64,000 nt of DNA from Litomosoides sigmodontis. Its lineage: Eukaryota > Nematoda > Chromadorea > Rhabditida > Onchocercidae. Made by a program: the position numbers and the translations under genes. The stretch is from contig OY718804.1 of the NCBI GenBank assembly GCA_963070105.1, positions 8,415,817 to 8,479,816 of the forward strand, written 5' to 3'. Positions 26,716-40,389 of the stretch are shown here, in pieces. Under the pieces are notes generated by a model that saw only the letters and a program-made list of their open reading frames with translations, ran no database searches and was not told where the DNA came from. How positions within the stretch are numbered: the first letter of the stretch is position 1; the number at the start of each line of letters is the position of its first letter.

Positions 26716-29700
26716 ATGTCTGGAAGGCTGGAAAAGCTTCGTGTGTGGGTGGACGGTGATGTACAGCAAGGATCTTCAGGTGCTCAACAACAACAATACT
26801 GCGATATGGAACAAGTAACGTTACCACATAAGTATGATTTTCAAATTTACCTTAATTGAGGAATGACTTTTATTTTAGAGCTTCACTCACTTTTTTAATA
26901 AAATTTTACAGATGTTTATTAGGATAGCTCGAAAATAATTGAGTAGTAAAAGCTGAGATTATTCGAAATAAATTGTTTATATTTCAGCTGGAAACTTATC
27001 AGGAATTAAGCGTCCGCTGCTTCTAACTGAAATTAGAGTTACAAGTTTTTCGCCGTTACTCTTTAATTGATTATAATTATTCAGTTCAAATCAATGAAAT
27101 CTTGGAAATGATTATACATTTTGCTTTGTTTATCTCATTTTCTGCAATTAAGTATTTCAGGGCCAGATTATACCAGCTCTTCGAGTACGTTGAAAAAGAA
27201 ATGGACTCTTTGTACGAGGAGAACTGCGAATGTAAGAATTTCATTATTTCAGATTAACCCATTATTTATGTCTTAAAGATAAATGCTTGTCCTTAAAAGG
27301 AGTGATAGCACTCAGGAAGTAAGAAATTACTTTTGAATCTCCTACGATCTGATAAAAAATAATTAAGAAAAAAACGCTGTTCTAAAATCTGCGATATTGC
27401 ACTGGCTGTATACTTACATGCCACTTTCATGTCTAAAACTAGATTCTATATCCGCCTTGATCCGATATATATGTCGCCCTTTTATCAAGATTTAATTTAG
27501 GTCAATTTTTAGTACGTCCAAGTTTCTAACTGTTGCTGAATAGCTTCATAGGGCTTAAACTCGAAAAGGTTTTTTAAACATCATGATAATAAACCAATAT
27601 TTCAAGTGAAGAAAAAAAACTTGAAAGTAGCAGATGAAATTCTGCCAAAAAATTAGCACAGAAGTTGTCATTTCAAAAGTAAATTGAACTGTGCGTAGCG
27701 TAATTGTTTGTAGTGCAAGCAAAATTAAACCAGTTAAGTGAGCGGTTGGGCGAGACGGTGACACTATCACCTGAAATCTGTTCTTCAAATGATCCGACCT
27801 CGGCGCGAAAGGAAGTCGGCAGGAAAGGTCTGTCTTTCGTTCTTGACTTTTCTTGGAAATGATGCGCTCTATTGCATTCTAATTTTTTATGTTTATACAA
27901 GGTAACATCTCGTTAACACAGCTTTACCATTTAAAGCAATGCTTTTTTGCACAAGTAATGGCTAGCCAATTAAGAACAATGCAAGAATAGGGCTAAAATT
28001 TTTAATTTTTATTTCGTCGCGTTGACTTTACTTTCAAATAGTTACCGGAATTTGAATTTAAAAAGCGAGCTTGTGAGCTGGTTCACTTCTAGGTTAAAAT
28101 AGTTTAATCGCCGAAATGGCAAAATTAATGTTTTCAGAAAATGCTATGTCAAATTCAAGTCTTTGTTATGATTCATAATGTATATTGTAGGTAATCAAAT
28201 GCGCCAGAAGCTAAAGACTGCTTTGCGTGTACCACCGGGGCGTCTTGTACAAAGTCTAAAAGTCGTCAGTGATAGTTCGCGTCGATGCAGATATATTCGT
28301 CCATTTGTGGGACATCGGGATGGTATTTGGCATGTAACGGTAAACCGTGGAACACAACCGATCTTGGCAAGCGCCTCCGCGGGTATTTTTTTGGTTTTGT
28401 TTAAAAAACTTATGATTCCGTCAGTTTTTATTCAATTTCTCGAGCTAAGGAATGAGTCATTGTAGTAATAATGATTCATTAATGTTATTAAAAAGCAATG
28501 AGGATTGCCAATATTAAATCAATACTAAAATAAGTAGAATTTCATTCTACTGCATTTAAATCAATGTATTGCAATAGATCAGACATGCTTGCTGTGGTCT
28601 TTGGATGCAGGCTCGTGTTTGGCACAATATACGGGCCATGTTGGTTCGGTTAATGGTGTTGCTTTCGGACCGTCAACAGACTCTACTGAAGTCATGCTTG
28701 CTACAGCTAGTGGTGATCGCACTGCACATATTTGGAAAGCAGTTATACCAGGTTGGCTAGGAAATTGTTGATGGAGATTTATTAATCATATAAGCGCAAG
28801 CCACAATTCTAATACTTAAAAGTTTAGCAATACTCAAAAGTTAGCATGAACAGTTGCTTCAGTCTCTTTGTTACAATTACTAGTTTGTTTGCTAATTTCT
28901 AGTTCCTTTTTACTGCTTGTCGTGTTGGCTTTAGTGTTTGCCAACATTTGCACTATTTTTATATAAAAATGTTTTAGGCAACATCCAGCTTCCTGCAGTG
29001 AGTAGTGAGGATGATGAATTGGCAGAAAAGGAACAAGCTAATGGAGGGATAGATATGCAAGGTGAATGTTTTTTTTTGAAATTTGAATTAAAAAGTTAAA
29101 AAAAAAATTTGAATTAAAAAGTTAAAAAAATAATCTTGTCCATATTAATCCATATTTTTCCTTTTTAAAATATTCAGGTAGTGGAGAGGTACATGCTTCA
29201 AATATTGTTCGACATCCACTCCGACGTTTGACGGGTCATTCTAATGCAGTTATGGCCGTCGAATGGTTCAGTGGTGGTGAACAAATTATCACAGCTAGCT
29301 GGGATAGAACTGCTAATATTTATGATGCTGAACGGGGGGAAATAGTAAATACTTTATCAGGTCTGTTGTTTGTTATTAGTTGTATCTTCTAAATTCTAAT
29401 TTGTGTAGCATTTATAATAATTAAGATTGGCAGAATACGGGTACAGTTGAATACGGACATTTTCAACTTTAATTTAACAGAAAGAGAAGAAATTTAAAAA
29501 AAAAAAAGCAATTGTATTCAATTGTATAGGCCATGATGACGAGTTGAATTACTGCAATGTTCATCCATCTCAAAAACTGATCGTTACTGCAAGCCGCGAT
29601 TCTACTTTTCGTCTTTGGGATTTCCGCGAGTCAATTCAATCAGTTGCAGTTTTTCAAGGACATAACGAGTATGATTCTTTTCTGGCGACCTTATATTTCG

Positions 29701-30585
29701 TATGAAGTAATGATCTTTCTGAAACTAATGAAATTTTCATTGCAGCTCGGTCACGTCTGTTGTTTTCTCTACTGGTGACAAACTGGTTTCGGGCAGTGAT
29801 GACCGATCATTCAAGGTTAGTTCTTTTATAAAGGAAATCTTTTTTTTTGCAAAAAATGCAAGAAATCGCAACAATCCTGGATCCAAGGATTTCTTTATGG
29901 AATTCCGACGAATATAACTGCGGAACATTGTAGGTCTGGGATTTGCGCAATATGCGTAGCGCAATTGTAACTGTTCGCTTAGATAGCGCAGTTAATCGAC
30001 TTTCAATTTCGGCACGAAATGTTATTGCCATCCCACATGATAATCGTAGTATTCGGTTGTATGATTTGAATACAGTTCGATTAACAAGACTTCCTCGTGT
30101 TAGTGGGCAAGTAAGTCTGTAATGACATTTACCATTTTTGTGAAATGAAACTTCTTTTTTTAATGGCTCAATAGAGTTTTAGTGTCTGAAAGCAGAGTGT
30201 GAATGAGCGTACCAATGAGAAAGGAAATGCGCATTGAATATTTATGAAAGAAGCTACAGAGCATTTATTTAGAATTTCATAATTATATTACCTGAGAACA
30301 AGAAATCATTTCGTCATATTTAAGCGTTGTTGATATAGCTTTCATTGCTTCCTACTCTGTCTTTCTCCAGCCGCAATCTTCTGTAGTCACCGCATTTATT
30401 TCCTTTGAAGTTGTTTGCACAATACTTTCTGCTTCATACTGTATTTATTTTCTGTTAATTTTCAGAGTCATCGTCGTATCGTTTGTTGTACTGCCTGGGC
30501 GGATGATCATCCAAATTATGATTTGTTCACTTGTGGATTTGATAAGCAAATTATTGCTTGGAGAACTACTTTTGGGAAAGAGTAA
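26716..30585 (+). CDS. wdr37: WD-repeat protein WDR37
   Basis: Beta-propeller protein; vertebrate WDR37 partners with PACS1/PACS2 in endoplasmic reticulum and calcium homeostasis. N-terminal helix/coiled coil ([20 protein letters not shown], then [14 protein letters not shown]) precedes the propeller, as in human WDR37. WD blocks: [128 protein letters not shown], then [11 protein letters not shown] and [13 protein letters not shown] at the end. Exons: 26716-26831, 27161-27231, 27714-27827, 28191-28382, 28578-28751, 28978-29061, 29178-29360, 29530-29668, 29746-29815, 29934-30110, 30466-30585; every junction in frame, 479 residues (human about 494). An acidic linker [11 protein letters not shown] separates the second and third blocks, as in the human protein. 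Confidence 0.96.
29079..29128. repeat. Short tandem duplication in a WDR37 intron
   Basis: A unit of about 25 bp (AATTTGAATTAAAAAGTT plus an A-run) occurs twice in a row inside intron 29062-29177. Confidence 0.75.
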
Positions 30586-33500
30586 ATTATTGACTTTAGA
30601 CTTATGACTTTAGATATTCTTCAGTTTAGCTTATCGCTTCGTTATTTGTTTATCATAAATTATTCTTCTTTAATGGAAATATCTAGTAAAAGTCGCATGT
30701 GTATGATGATCTTGTACACCAACAGTTTCATTAACTTTTAATTTTCTGTACATACTTTATCTATTCAATGGCTTTATTTCGTACGATCGTTCTCTATCTA
30801 GAAATGTATTTTTTAAACCATTATCAGAAAATTTCACTGTAGGCAATAATTTAAACTCCTTTTTTAATTTTAAATGATGAAATAGTTGTGTCTCTTCTGA
30901 TTAAGGATAAATTTATAAACTGTAGTATGCTTGATTTTAATTTGAAAGAAATAATAAATGAATTTACAAAAAAGATGCAGGAATACAATTTCGATATTAT
31001 TTTCTACAAAGAGAAAGGAATGCCAAAGGCGACATTGGTGGAAGATAAGCGAAGTAAGGGAAAGACACGGATATTGTGGTTGTGCGAATGGTTGAGAGCT
31101 TCAAAATGCGATCTTGACGTGAAAAATTGACTAACAACGTGAACACAATAATTTTTACTTTTGCGCTTCCTACAGCCAATAAGCTAGGAGTGTTGACAGG
31201 TACAATTAATTGTCAGTGAACCAACGAATTTATGATTTCAAACATTTCTGAAATCTTGCGAAATTTTCAGGAAATGAGCTTTTCATAATATCCTGCAAAT
31301 GTAATCGAATGCTAAAATCATATTTGTCAAGTGATAAACAATCAACATAATTAATTGCTTCTTCCTTGTTTGCTAGAAGAGTTCAATTTCACATCCCCTA
31401 TAACAGTAAATTTGATTAAAATTTGGAAAGACCGATTACATGCGAGATTGAGATTAGACCTTTTAATTTTGACAACTCAAGCATGTGATTCTTTCTCAGT
31501 AACACAACAGTAATAAGTTGAAGTTTTAATAATTCTAAAATCTTTATGAAAGCTTTCGTTGGATTCAATTTTTCCTTTGCTTGTTTGTTTATGTTGCAAT
31601 AGCTCAATTATATAAAAACTCTCATGTAATGCTTGAGATTTAAATTTAATTAAATCGTTTTCACATATAAAGTTGTAAATCAACACACTTCACGCATACT
31701 CTCGCAAAATATCAGTAAGTAACTTCACAACAATTTGTTGCTTCGAATGCAAAAAATCGTGAAGATCGATGTGTGCATTATTGCATCATAACTTGACGAT
31801 ATCATTTTTATATCAAACTGAATCATTCAATGGAAAATCATTACGATAAATTTAATTACTATTTGCTTTCAATCGTTTTTTTTTTTGAAGAAGCCTTCTT
31901 CCCCCTACTTATTAGGTATTAATGCAGCAATGCGACATTTGATATTTTGGGTAAATTATTTTCAGTTAACGCATTCATATTAAAGCACATTTAATGTTCA
32001 TATGGCTAATTTAATTGTAAAATAAATTTAAATTATATGGAAAAAGGTATTCAAATGCTCATCGAAGGGGAGAGGAATTTTGAGAAGCTTTCCATGAGTT
32101 TTCCATCTTCGTTGAAGGATGTTGAAGTGTTCATCCTCTCTTCCTAAAAGCAAACACTTCAGCAATTACAGAAATTTCCACTTCACTTCTTTCCAAATTC
32201 ACAACTTTCTAAATATTCTCAAGCAAAATTTGATAAGACACGATGTTAATTTCAATAAATGTCAGTGTTAATTTATGTCTTAAACCGACAAAAACAACAA
32301 TACTTGAAAATTCAAATTTACGTTTTCTCATCTTTTCGTGTAAGAAATTTAAAAAAATGTAAAAAATACGGCGTTCGGCTGCCTACTGCTCTATTAAAGA
32401 AGGCGCATGAAATGAATCGTTACATTCTGCAAACTGAAATGCCAACAGTCGGAAGAGTTTCATTTCATAGAAATTTGAAAAGATTCATAAATTTGCTAGC
32501 TGTTCAAAGTGACAGTATCACAGTTATCAGTATTTGTACAGTTAATCAATCAAGTTTATCGTTCATTGTGGTTGAACAGACTAAAACAAAGTTATATTCG
32601 TGCCAAACCTTTTGATTGTGGAAAAATTACCAAATGAAAGAGAAAGAGACAAAGAAGAAATTTGAAATTCGCTTAATTAATAATTAACGATTAATGAGTT
32701 TCACTGCTTCAAGGCATACTCTTACATGCTTGAGAGGTATGAAGTGAAAGTGTTCATAATTCATTAACTAGTCGTTAGCCCAACATTAATGACGGGGAAA
32801 CAAACAGCAATTAAAACAAGCGAAGACCAATAACTCTCAAAAACTTCTTCATAGCGCAAAGAGAGAGAGGGAGAGAGAGAGAGGGGGGGGGGATAAACGA
32901 GATTATGCTAAGTGGGATATTTATTAATAGATAGTATCCCATAGCTACAACTACAACTACTACTACTACTCGGCTGTAATATAGATGTGTGTGCGTGTGC
33001 GTGTGCGCGTGCGTGTGCGCGTGCGTGTGCGAGTGTGTGCGTGTGCGTGTGTATGGTGAAAGCTATGTTGATGAGCTATATCAATCCATCCATAGCTTTT
33101 AATGGAAACAATGAGAGGAGCGGGCAAATGAAGGTGAGGAGTACTCGCCCCATAAAAAGTATAGACTACAAATGGCATATCATCATGCCGGATATGTTGA
33201 TAACACACACGCACATGCATGCCATCACCTGTCTATTGCATACGTGCGTGTGCGTATGCGTGCGTGTACGTGTGCGCTGTCAACGTGCTGCGCACAAATT
33301 TATTCGAAACTTCTACATTATATTTTCATCTCAACCATTTCGTTTTAATTTGATAATTAATTAATACTTAAATTATCTTTGCTGTAGAGTAGCATTGATC
33401 AGTGATGTCTTCATTTACGACAGATTTTCAGAGCATTGTAATTTACTGCTTGCAGCCAATATCTCTGTTTCATTTTACTTCATTATTTTGAGTTAATTTA

Positions 33501-34356
33501 ATTGTCGGAGCATAAAAATAGATTATCGATCGCGAGATGGCTGAAATGACAATCATTTTTTTTCGTATCAAATTTTCGTATTTGCCACCGGCAGGCGCTT
33601 TCACACACTTTCATGAGGAATATCAATTAGGATGAGTTCGAAATTCCCGTAGCATTTTTGAAAATTGAAAAAGAAAAGATTAGATGGATAAGAGGAGAGT
33701 TTACTTTTCCGTCGTAGGATGACGCTTCTTCCCATTTGCATCGCTAAGAGAAAAGTGAACAGAAAAGAAAGGAGTAAATTAAATCATCTGAAATTGTAAT
33801 ATTTGCAAAATTTCTTCCTTCCATCCATCGATCGTTACTTATGACTAATAGCTCATTTTCAGCACGAACTTGCGAACAATTCACTTGCGAAATCACTGCG
33901 CTTAATCACTGCGAGAGAATTGATTAAATGAAACATTGAAATTGAATTTCCATACTATCATAGCAATTACAATTACCTGCTATTCCGCTACTATTTTACC
34001 GGTGCTATAATTTGAATTGGAAGATGAGAAGTGAAAGAGAAGCGATGAAGGAGTTTTTTAGGGAGGTGAGAGCAGCAAGTGAAAGAGAAGAGAGAGGAGA
34101 GGAAATTAAAATGAAGTAAGTGTGATCGATCCGAACATCACTCATTTCATTTAGCAAAACAACAACAACAACAACAACAACGACAGCAACAGCGACAACA
34201 GAAAACAATTCCCTTTCACAACAGCGCAACTTTTAATTTATTTAGCCTTATGCTAAGCCTTAGCGAATTCATCAGCTTCTTCCTTCCATGTCTTCATGAG
34301 AGAGATGACATGTGAAATTGAACGGCTAATAGGAAGAGGTGAGATATCATAGAAAT
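30586..34356. other. Intergenic region downstream of WDR37, rich in simple repeats
   Basis: No supported gene. Holds a GA run followed by ten G (about 32861-32892), an alternating GT/GC tract (separate entry), and a CAA-rich run at 34155-34200. An ATG at 34024 followed by a donor-like GTAAGTG at 34116 and the polyglutamine-coding CAA run can be joined on paper, but this is probably low-complexity coincidence. Confidence 0.5.
32986..33278. repeat. Alternating purine-pyrimidine cluster (GT/GC and AC repeats)
   Basis: GT/GC dinucleotides at 32986-33053, an AC/GC block at 33203-33221 and another GT/GC block at 33238-33278. The first and second blocks are partly complementary. Strict alternation with many GC steps is typical of Z-DNA-forming sequence. 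Confidence 0.75.
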
Positions 34357-35092
34357 ATGAAGAAAGGTGTCAGGAAGGGTTTATTTTTGGAGGGCGAGGA
34401 ACTGGACACAATTGGAAAGGAAATGTTTAGTCGAGAAGCTGAGGCAAATTTAGCCAAATCGCAAGAAGGTGCAGTAGGAAGTGGTCGTCGTGGTCATCGT
34501 CGTCTACTGCTCCTTCTCACCCACTTCTTCTGTTGCGGCTGTTGTCACTGCGAAATCTGTCGTCGTGAGAAAAGCAAGTCCAATATCAATAACGTCAGTT
34601 CGCTATCGAAGCCCGAAGGTATGTGTCCAGTTCCTTCCTCTTTTACCACTATTACTTCCGGAAATCTTGCGCAAATGTCCGCTTCAACCACCACCTATCA
34701 TTCCTCGTTCAATGGCGACAGCAGGCAACGATGTAAGCCTTTCATTGCGTCTCACTTAAATTGATCACTTTGTTTTCCAACACTCCAACAAACTGCAAAT
34801 AAATTATTCTCAGAATTTCTTCGGAAAATGACATTTCAAATTTTTAAACGAAAAATGTTAAAAGTTATTTTTCCGAAGGTAATAAACCTAAATTTAGACA
34901 ATCTAATCTATTTACGACCTGTTTTTTTCATGTAAATACTGAATAATTAGTGTGAGCTAATGCCTTTATACAGGCACATGTTAATTTAATCTACTTATAT
35001 ATATATACATATATATATGTATATATGTTTTGCAGTACACGAATTATCAACAAGTTTTATCAAAGTCGCAGAAAATCGATTTAATCAGTCAC
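34357..35092 (+). CDS. Candidate 5' exons, possibly an N-terminal extension of rabphilin
   Basis: Candidate exon A, ATG 34357 to 34732 (125 codons plus 1 nt), ends at a good donor (GTAAGC). Candidate exon B, 35036-35092, has an excellent acceptor (TGTTTTGCAG) and donor (GTAAGTG) and stays open in the phase of exon A, reading RLHELSTSFIKVAENRFNQS. Its outgoing phase in turn matches an acceptor at 41371 (TTTGTAG) that leads in frame into rabphilin exon 1 (HLMNDWEIGG). Exon A encodes a charged start, a short hydrophobic and Cys-rich stretch (LLLLLTHFFCCGCCHCEICR) and a Ser/Thr-rich segment. No homologue recognised. The chain of three matching phases suggests a real alternative transcript with a 6.3-kb intron, but chance is not excluded. 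Confidence 0.35.
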
Positions 35093-36468
35093 GTAAGTGA
35101 TTTATACTTGCGTTGATAGGAGTTTTTGTTTTCGTGATGAGACGGATTTGCTCAACTACGGTAAAATATAGTCAAATACTATCCACTTCATTGATCGCAT
35201 TCAGTGTTATTTGTCCTCAGATTGATATTGATGCTCGAGGGATGACGTAAATCAGCCATGCAATTAATTAACCTGCTAATTAAGTTGCGATAACATTGGT
35301 AGTGATAGTTTCTCATTACTGTAGGTATGATCGAATCACTGAAATTTGACAGTTGTACGAAATCAATGAATTATGTAATCAATTAAGACTGATTGCTTAG
35401 ATGACTTAGATACCACGCTGACTTCTAATCACTTGAAGCGTTGACCTGGAAAGTTTACCGTGCTAGTGAAGCAATCACTTATATACGATATCAAATCGAT
35501 AGGATGAATAACATTTAAAAAGTGCACATCAAATTAATTACACACTTATCACTGATTCAAATCAAATTGAATTGCATTAAATCAGTTTGTGAGATTCGAA
35601 AACAGTAAATACGTTATCGATTAACGTGTTGTTTTTAATTAATTATCTCGTTCCTCCCACACCTCCATGAAACGAAATAAACAATAAACTTTAAATCATG
35701 TAGCCATCCAAACTTTTCGTGTATCATTTAATTAATTCCTGAAATGAATAATTAATTAGTTAATTAGTTTTCAATTCATTTTTCTTTTAATTGTTCGTCT
35801 CTTCGTCAATGTTTTCTTTCTCATTCATTTTTTAATTGAGTAAATGTGTAATTTTGATTAAAAATTGTTTTAACTTTTAGCAGCGTTAAGTGGCAAAATT
35901 CACGCATTCATTAATTTTCGTTTCATTATATTTTTATTTTTCGCTTGCAAATTTCTCGTACATTCATCTAATAGCTCGTAGGTGAATTACGTTGCTACGT
36001 AAACACGATCATATGGAATTATCGTGTTAAATATCACGTAAACTATTTGCACCAATAGCTTATTATCCATTTCGTATTTGATCCTTTTTCTACGCCTGCT
36101 ATTTTCCGCATTTAGTAAGATCCGGCGCTTTTGTCGTAGAGGAGAAAGTGATAAAATCTTCTTTATCTTTTCGTTTCTATCGTTTCTTGAAAACATTTCC
36201 GCTATAATTTGCTAGCATACGCAATGGAAGGAATGAAATCGAAAAAAAGAAAAAATTGCCATATTTTTTCATTCTATTTGCCTGTCGGTGTCGGTTAGCT
36301 AAATTAAAATTGCAAATAAAATGAATAGCAATGAAATAGGAAGGAAGGAATGAAAAAAAACACAATGAAAAGAGAAAGAGAGAAAATTATTAGCTAATAA
36401 TTGCTTCTCAAATAGCAAAGCTATATTTTTTCAATGAGCTTAACGGGAATGGAAAAGCATTCTGTTCA

Positions 36469-36514
36469 ACAAACAAACAAACAAACAAACAAACAAGCAA
36501 ACAAACAAACAAAT
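36469..36514. repeat. CAAA tetranucleotide microsatellite
   Basis: About eleven CAAA units with one CAAG variant. Confidence 0.9.
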
Positions 36515-39500
36515 ACAACGATAAATTTATTTTCAATAATAATTTCATCCCTCCTAAAGCGCAATAGCATTTTCAGTGAAGACAATTTCTTTGCTTCATT
36601 ACAGTAAAATGAATGAAAAAAAGAAAGAGCTAAAATAAAATGTCACGGTTAGAATTTGTTGTTGCTCTTTTTCTGTCGCTGGCAAACTATTCTAATTCGC
36701 GTCACAATTTTTTGATTGAAATCTTTCTTCGCCTTCATATCATTTCTTTAAATTATTTTCACTTTCAGTTAGCAATTTTAAACTTTACTCTAAAATTTAT
36801 TTATCAGTTTAAAATTCTTTGTTGTAAAAAAACAGGGAAACTTTTAAATCAACGTATGCGCAATCTTTTCCAATTAAATTTTGAATTAATTAATGAAACA
36901 TGTTGCTAACTCTAAAATAATACGAAATTAGTAAGAACTAAAATCAAAAATTCAATGATAGTCCGTATTATCGTTACGCCTTATTCCCCCCCCCCCCCCC
37001 TCTCCCCCACACTGCCGTATCCCAACATTAGTACAAAAAAAAATCATTTGCTTTCTAAGAAACAAATTAAAATGTTAAAAATTTTCAAAAATTCAAGAAT
37101 CATTTAATATTATTTGTCTAAATTCATTTTTGGCAAGATAAAATTAGATAATTAGTTTCTATTGATTAATTTAAGTACTATCTTTAACTTGTAATTTGAA
37201 ATAATTCCCAACTTTCGAGTAATTTGTATTTGTCTGTTTTTTTCATCAGAAAAATAATATGTTATATATGATAATAACGGCTTTGCTATGTATGAACTGA
37301 GCGCACATTTCACATAAATTTACCAGAAATAAGTCTGAAATGAATTTAAATTCAGCTAATTTTTTCTTTTTCGCTTAATTTAATTTAGTCTGCTCCTTCT
37401 GTTTTAACCGATTCCGTTGGAGCACTAATATTATTTGTCCCAATTTCATCCGTTTCTTATTTGTTGTATTTAATTTAATCAATTCCACTCAAATACATAC
37501 ATCGTTCACTTCAGTTCTTCATGCTTCACGCAAACACACACACTACCTCTTCTGGACAGTTTTTAAATTTCCGATGTTTTGCGGCTTGAAACGTTTCCTT
37601 TTGTATGTGGCGGCATTAGCGAGGAGTACATGAGCGCAGAGGAGATGGACATCAGCGAGGAGGAGATGGGCAACTGTTAATTAATGCAAAAATATTAAAT
37701 CAAATTATTGCACCTCTTTTCTTCCATCATTTTGGTCTATTGATCATCCATCCATGAATACTGACGTCGGCACGGATGGCGTAAGCTTTCGTGAATGCGT
37801 GTGCGTGTGTGCGTGCGTGTGTGTGCAACGTACACTCTTTGAGATCTATTGTTTTTTAACACTTCAAGCCAGTCTTTTTCTATCACTTACCTACTTTTCC
37901 ACCCATATGTCTTTGCTTTATGGCTCATCGATTCTGCGACATCTTACTCTTCGCCCTCTCTCCTCTCATCCATTTCCGCCCGTCTATTTCAGACCACCGA
38001 GGAAAATGAAAATGAGTGGGCGGTTGGGAGGTGTAATAAATAAGCCTGAAATTATCAGCTCCCTCTTTTCTTTTCCTCTCATTTAAATGTGCGAAAAGTA
38101 AGCCTTTTTTTTTGGTGGGAGAAATGAGCGGCGCATTCAGTCCCGCAAGAATTGACGAAGTAAATATCCGTCTGTTTGACAATTTTTGCTTGATGGAGCA
38201 TTGTTTCCTTTCCACTTCTCTTCCCATTTCACCAATTTTAATTACCCGCATTCTCTAGGAAATTTCTCTCTCCCAAAAACTAAGCAATTAATTAATTTAA
38301 TTAATCAAAATTATCATTGTGTTTTCATTGCTTTTGATTTTGTAATTTCTCCAACTTTTTTCTCTGTTGTTAAATTTAAAATTTAATTGCAGGGAAAGAC
38401 AACATTCTCGCATTGTCTTTAATTAAGGGCTAAAGTGAGGTGTGTTAGTGAGAGAAAATTGTATGAGTTTAAAATATTCTAATAATTTAAGTGTTACAGG
38501 ACGATCATCAGATAGCTGCAGCAAACTGTCACTCTTCCTTGTAGCATTTCTGAAAACTCTTCCTTACCGATCAGTTCCACTACCATTCTTCAATGTGTGC
38601 AGTAATTTCATCGATGAAAAATTTCTTGCATAATATAAATGAGTGAATTAGTGAAATGTTAAATTAACGAAATTTTTAAAATATTCAAAAAAGAAGCGGA
38701 GGAATTTCATCAAAACAGATTTCAACTTTCCAATCAGCATTTGTAGCTAATTATGTAACAGATATCAATGAGATATTTAAGATTTTCACGAATGTTACCA
38801 TTGCTAGCAATTATCGCTTATCGTTACAACAGTGTCGGAAAGATCGAAACATAAAGTTATTTCATTCGCATTGAGTTGTACGTACCACTTGCTTACCTGT
38901 TTCGCTCAATTGAAAATTCGCAATTCAATGATAGTTCGAGTGAAATCGAAGATTTGAAGTAAATGAAAGGTAATGTATAATTAAATGCAAAAAATAAAAT
39001 GCGAGGATAATTTTAAATTCTATCACTCTTTAGCTTTCTATCAATTTTTCAAAATTTTAGTTCCTCAACAGAAAAGGTGCTCTGCTATAATTAATGCTAT
39101 GCAATGTAAACATTAACTTTTCCTTTCTTAATTTTATTACTTACCTGCCAATTTGAAAGCAGAGAATTGTTGCACTTTAGCAAATTATATTTCAAATATT
39201 AAAGAAATTTCAAAATTTCCTTCCTAATAAGCAGGTGAAGAGAGAGAAAAAGAGGTAGAGAGATAACTGAATGATTGCATGTAATTGCCTTAATATCAAT
39301 CTCTGTCCTAAATACCATTTATTACTTTCTAATTATAGTAGAAATGAAATTTAAGTGTGAATTTTTTTTCTTGCAAAAAACATTTAAAATTGCAGTAATG
39401 CAGTAATTAGAATATTTGAAATACGACAGATATTGCAACAGAGACATACTAACATTTCTTGAAATAATGTGAGTATAAATTTTTGCTGTGAAAAGAAAAA

Positions 39501-40389
39501 ACACTTTCAATTTATTTAAACAGATATCAGACAGTTATAATTTTTTGCCAAATTCTACCAATCTTTTCATTTTTTACTCTTTTTCAGAGAGAATTATTTC
39601 TATTTCTCTCTCATTGAAAATATTTTCGTTGTTTTCAAATGCTTTTAGCATACATTTAAATATTGAAATGCGCGCCGATCATGCATTTCAATTATTTTTA
39701 TAAACAATTGGATTAGCAAAGAGTTTGTTTAACTTCTTCTCTCCTAAGCAACCCTTTCTCTTCCTCTCTTTCTTCCTTCTCGAAGAAGGCCCTTGCTTAG
39801 GAGCAAAAAGGAAGGTACTACTCTTCAACCTCTCTCCTCATCTTCTTCAAAAACTGTTTTCCTCGTTAATTCGGCTATTCGATGAAGAAAAACAACTTCT
39901 CATTTCACAAGCTTCTAGTGATAATTAAGAAATGATACTAAGCTAAGCAAATCCTCTCACCTGCAAATATCCTGAAATACCTCTTCTCATCGCTATCGCA
40001 GTTGATATTAAAAAAAAAAAAGTTACAGTGAAACGTACTCCTTTCTTGCTTTCACTCCTCGCCACAACTTTCAAAATTTACAATTCCAATTTCATCATTC
40101 ATTCCTCTCCTTCGTCATATTTTATGTCACTTCTCCCTCTCCATCTCTCTCTCCTTCTCTCGCTCTCTCTCTTTCTCCTGCTTCTTTTTCATTTCTACAC
40201 ATAACACTTGCTTACTGATTGTGAATTTAAATAATTCGAAATGCATGCAGAAGACATGTCATAATGAGAGAAAGTAAAATAAGGGGGACAACTATCTATA
40301 GGTCCTCAATTTTTCGAATTTGGACACTGAACTTTCCGGAACACTTTATACATTTCTTTCTTTCCATCCCTTTCTCTCCTGATTTTTCA

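Noticed and set aside
34024..34311. ATG plus donor GTAAGTG joined to a CAA (polyglutamine) run
   Set aside because: Requires a 39-nt intron and consists of GA-rich and CAA microsatellite; no conserved content seen.
34981..35030. AT palindrome (TATATATACATATATATATG...) as a terminator or tRNA-like fold
   Set aside because: Simple TA repeat; lacks tRNA A/B boxes and lies just upstream of a candidate splice acceptor.
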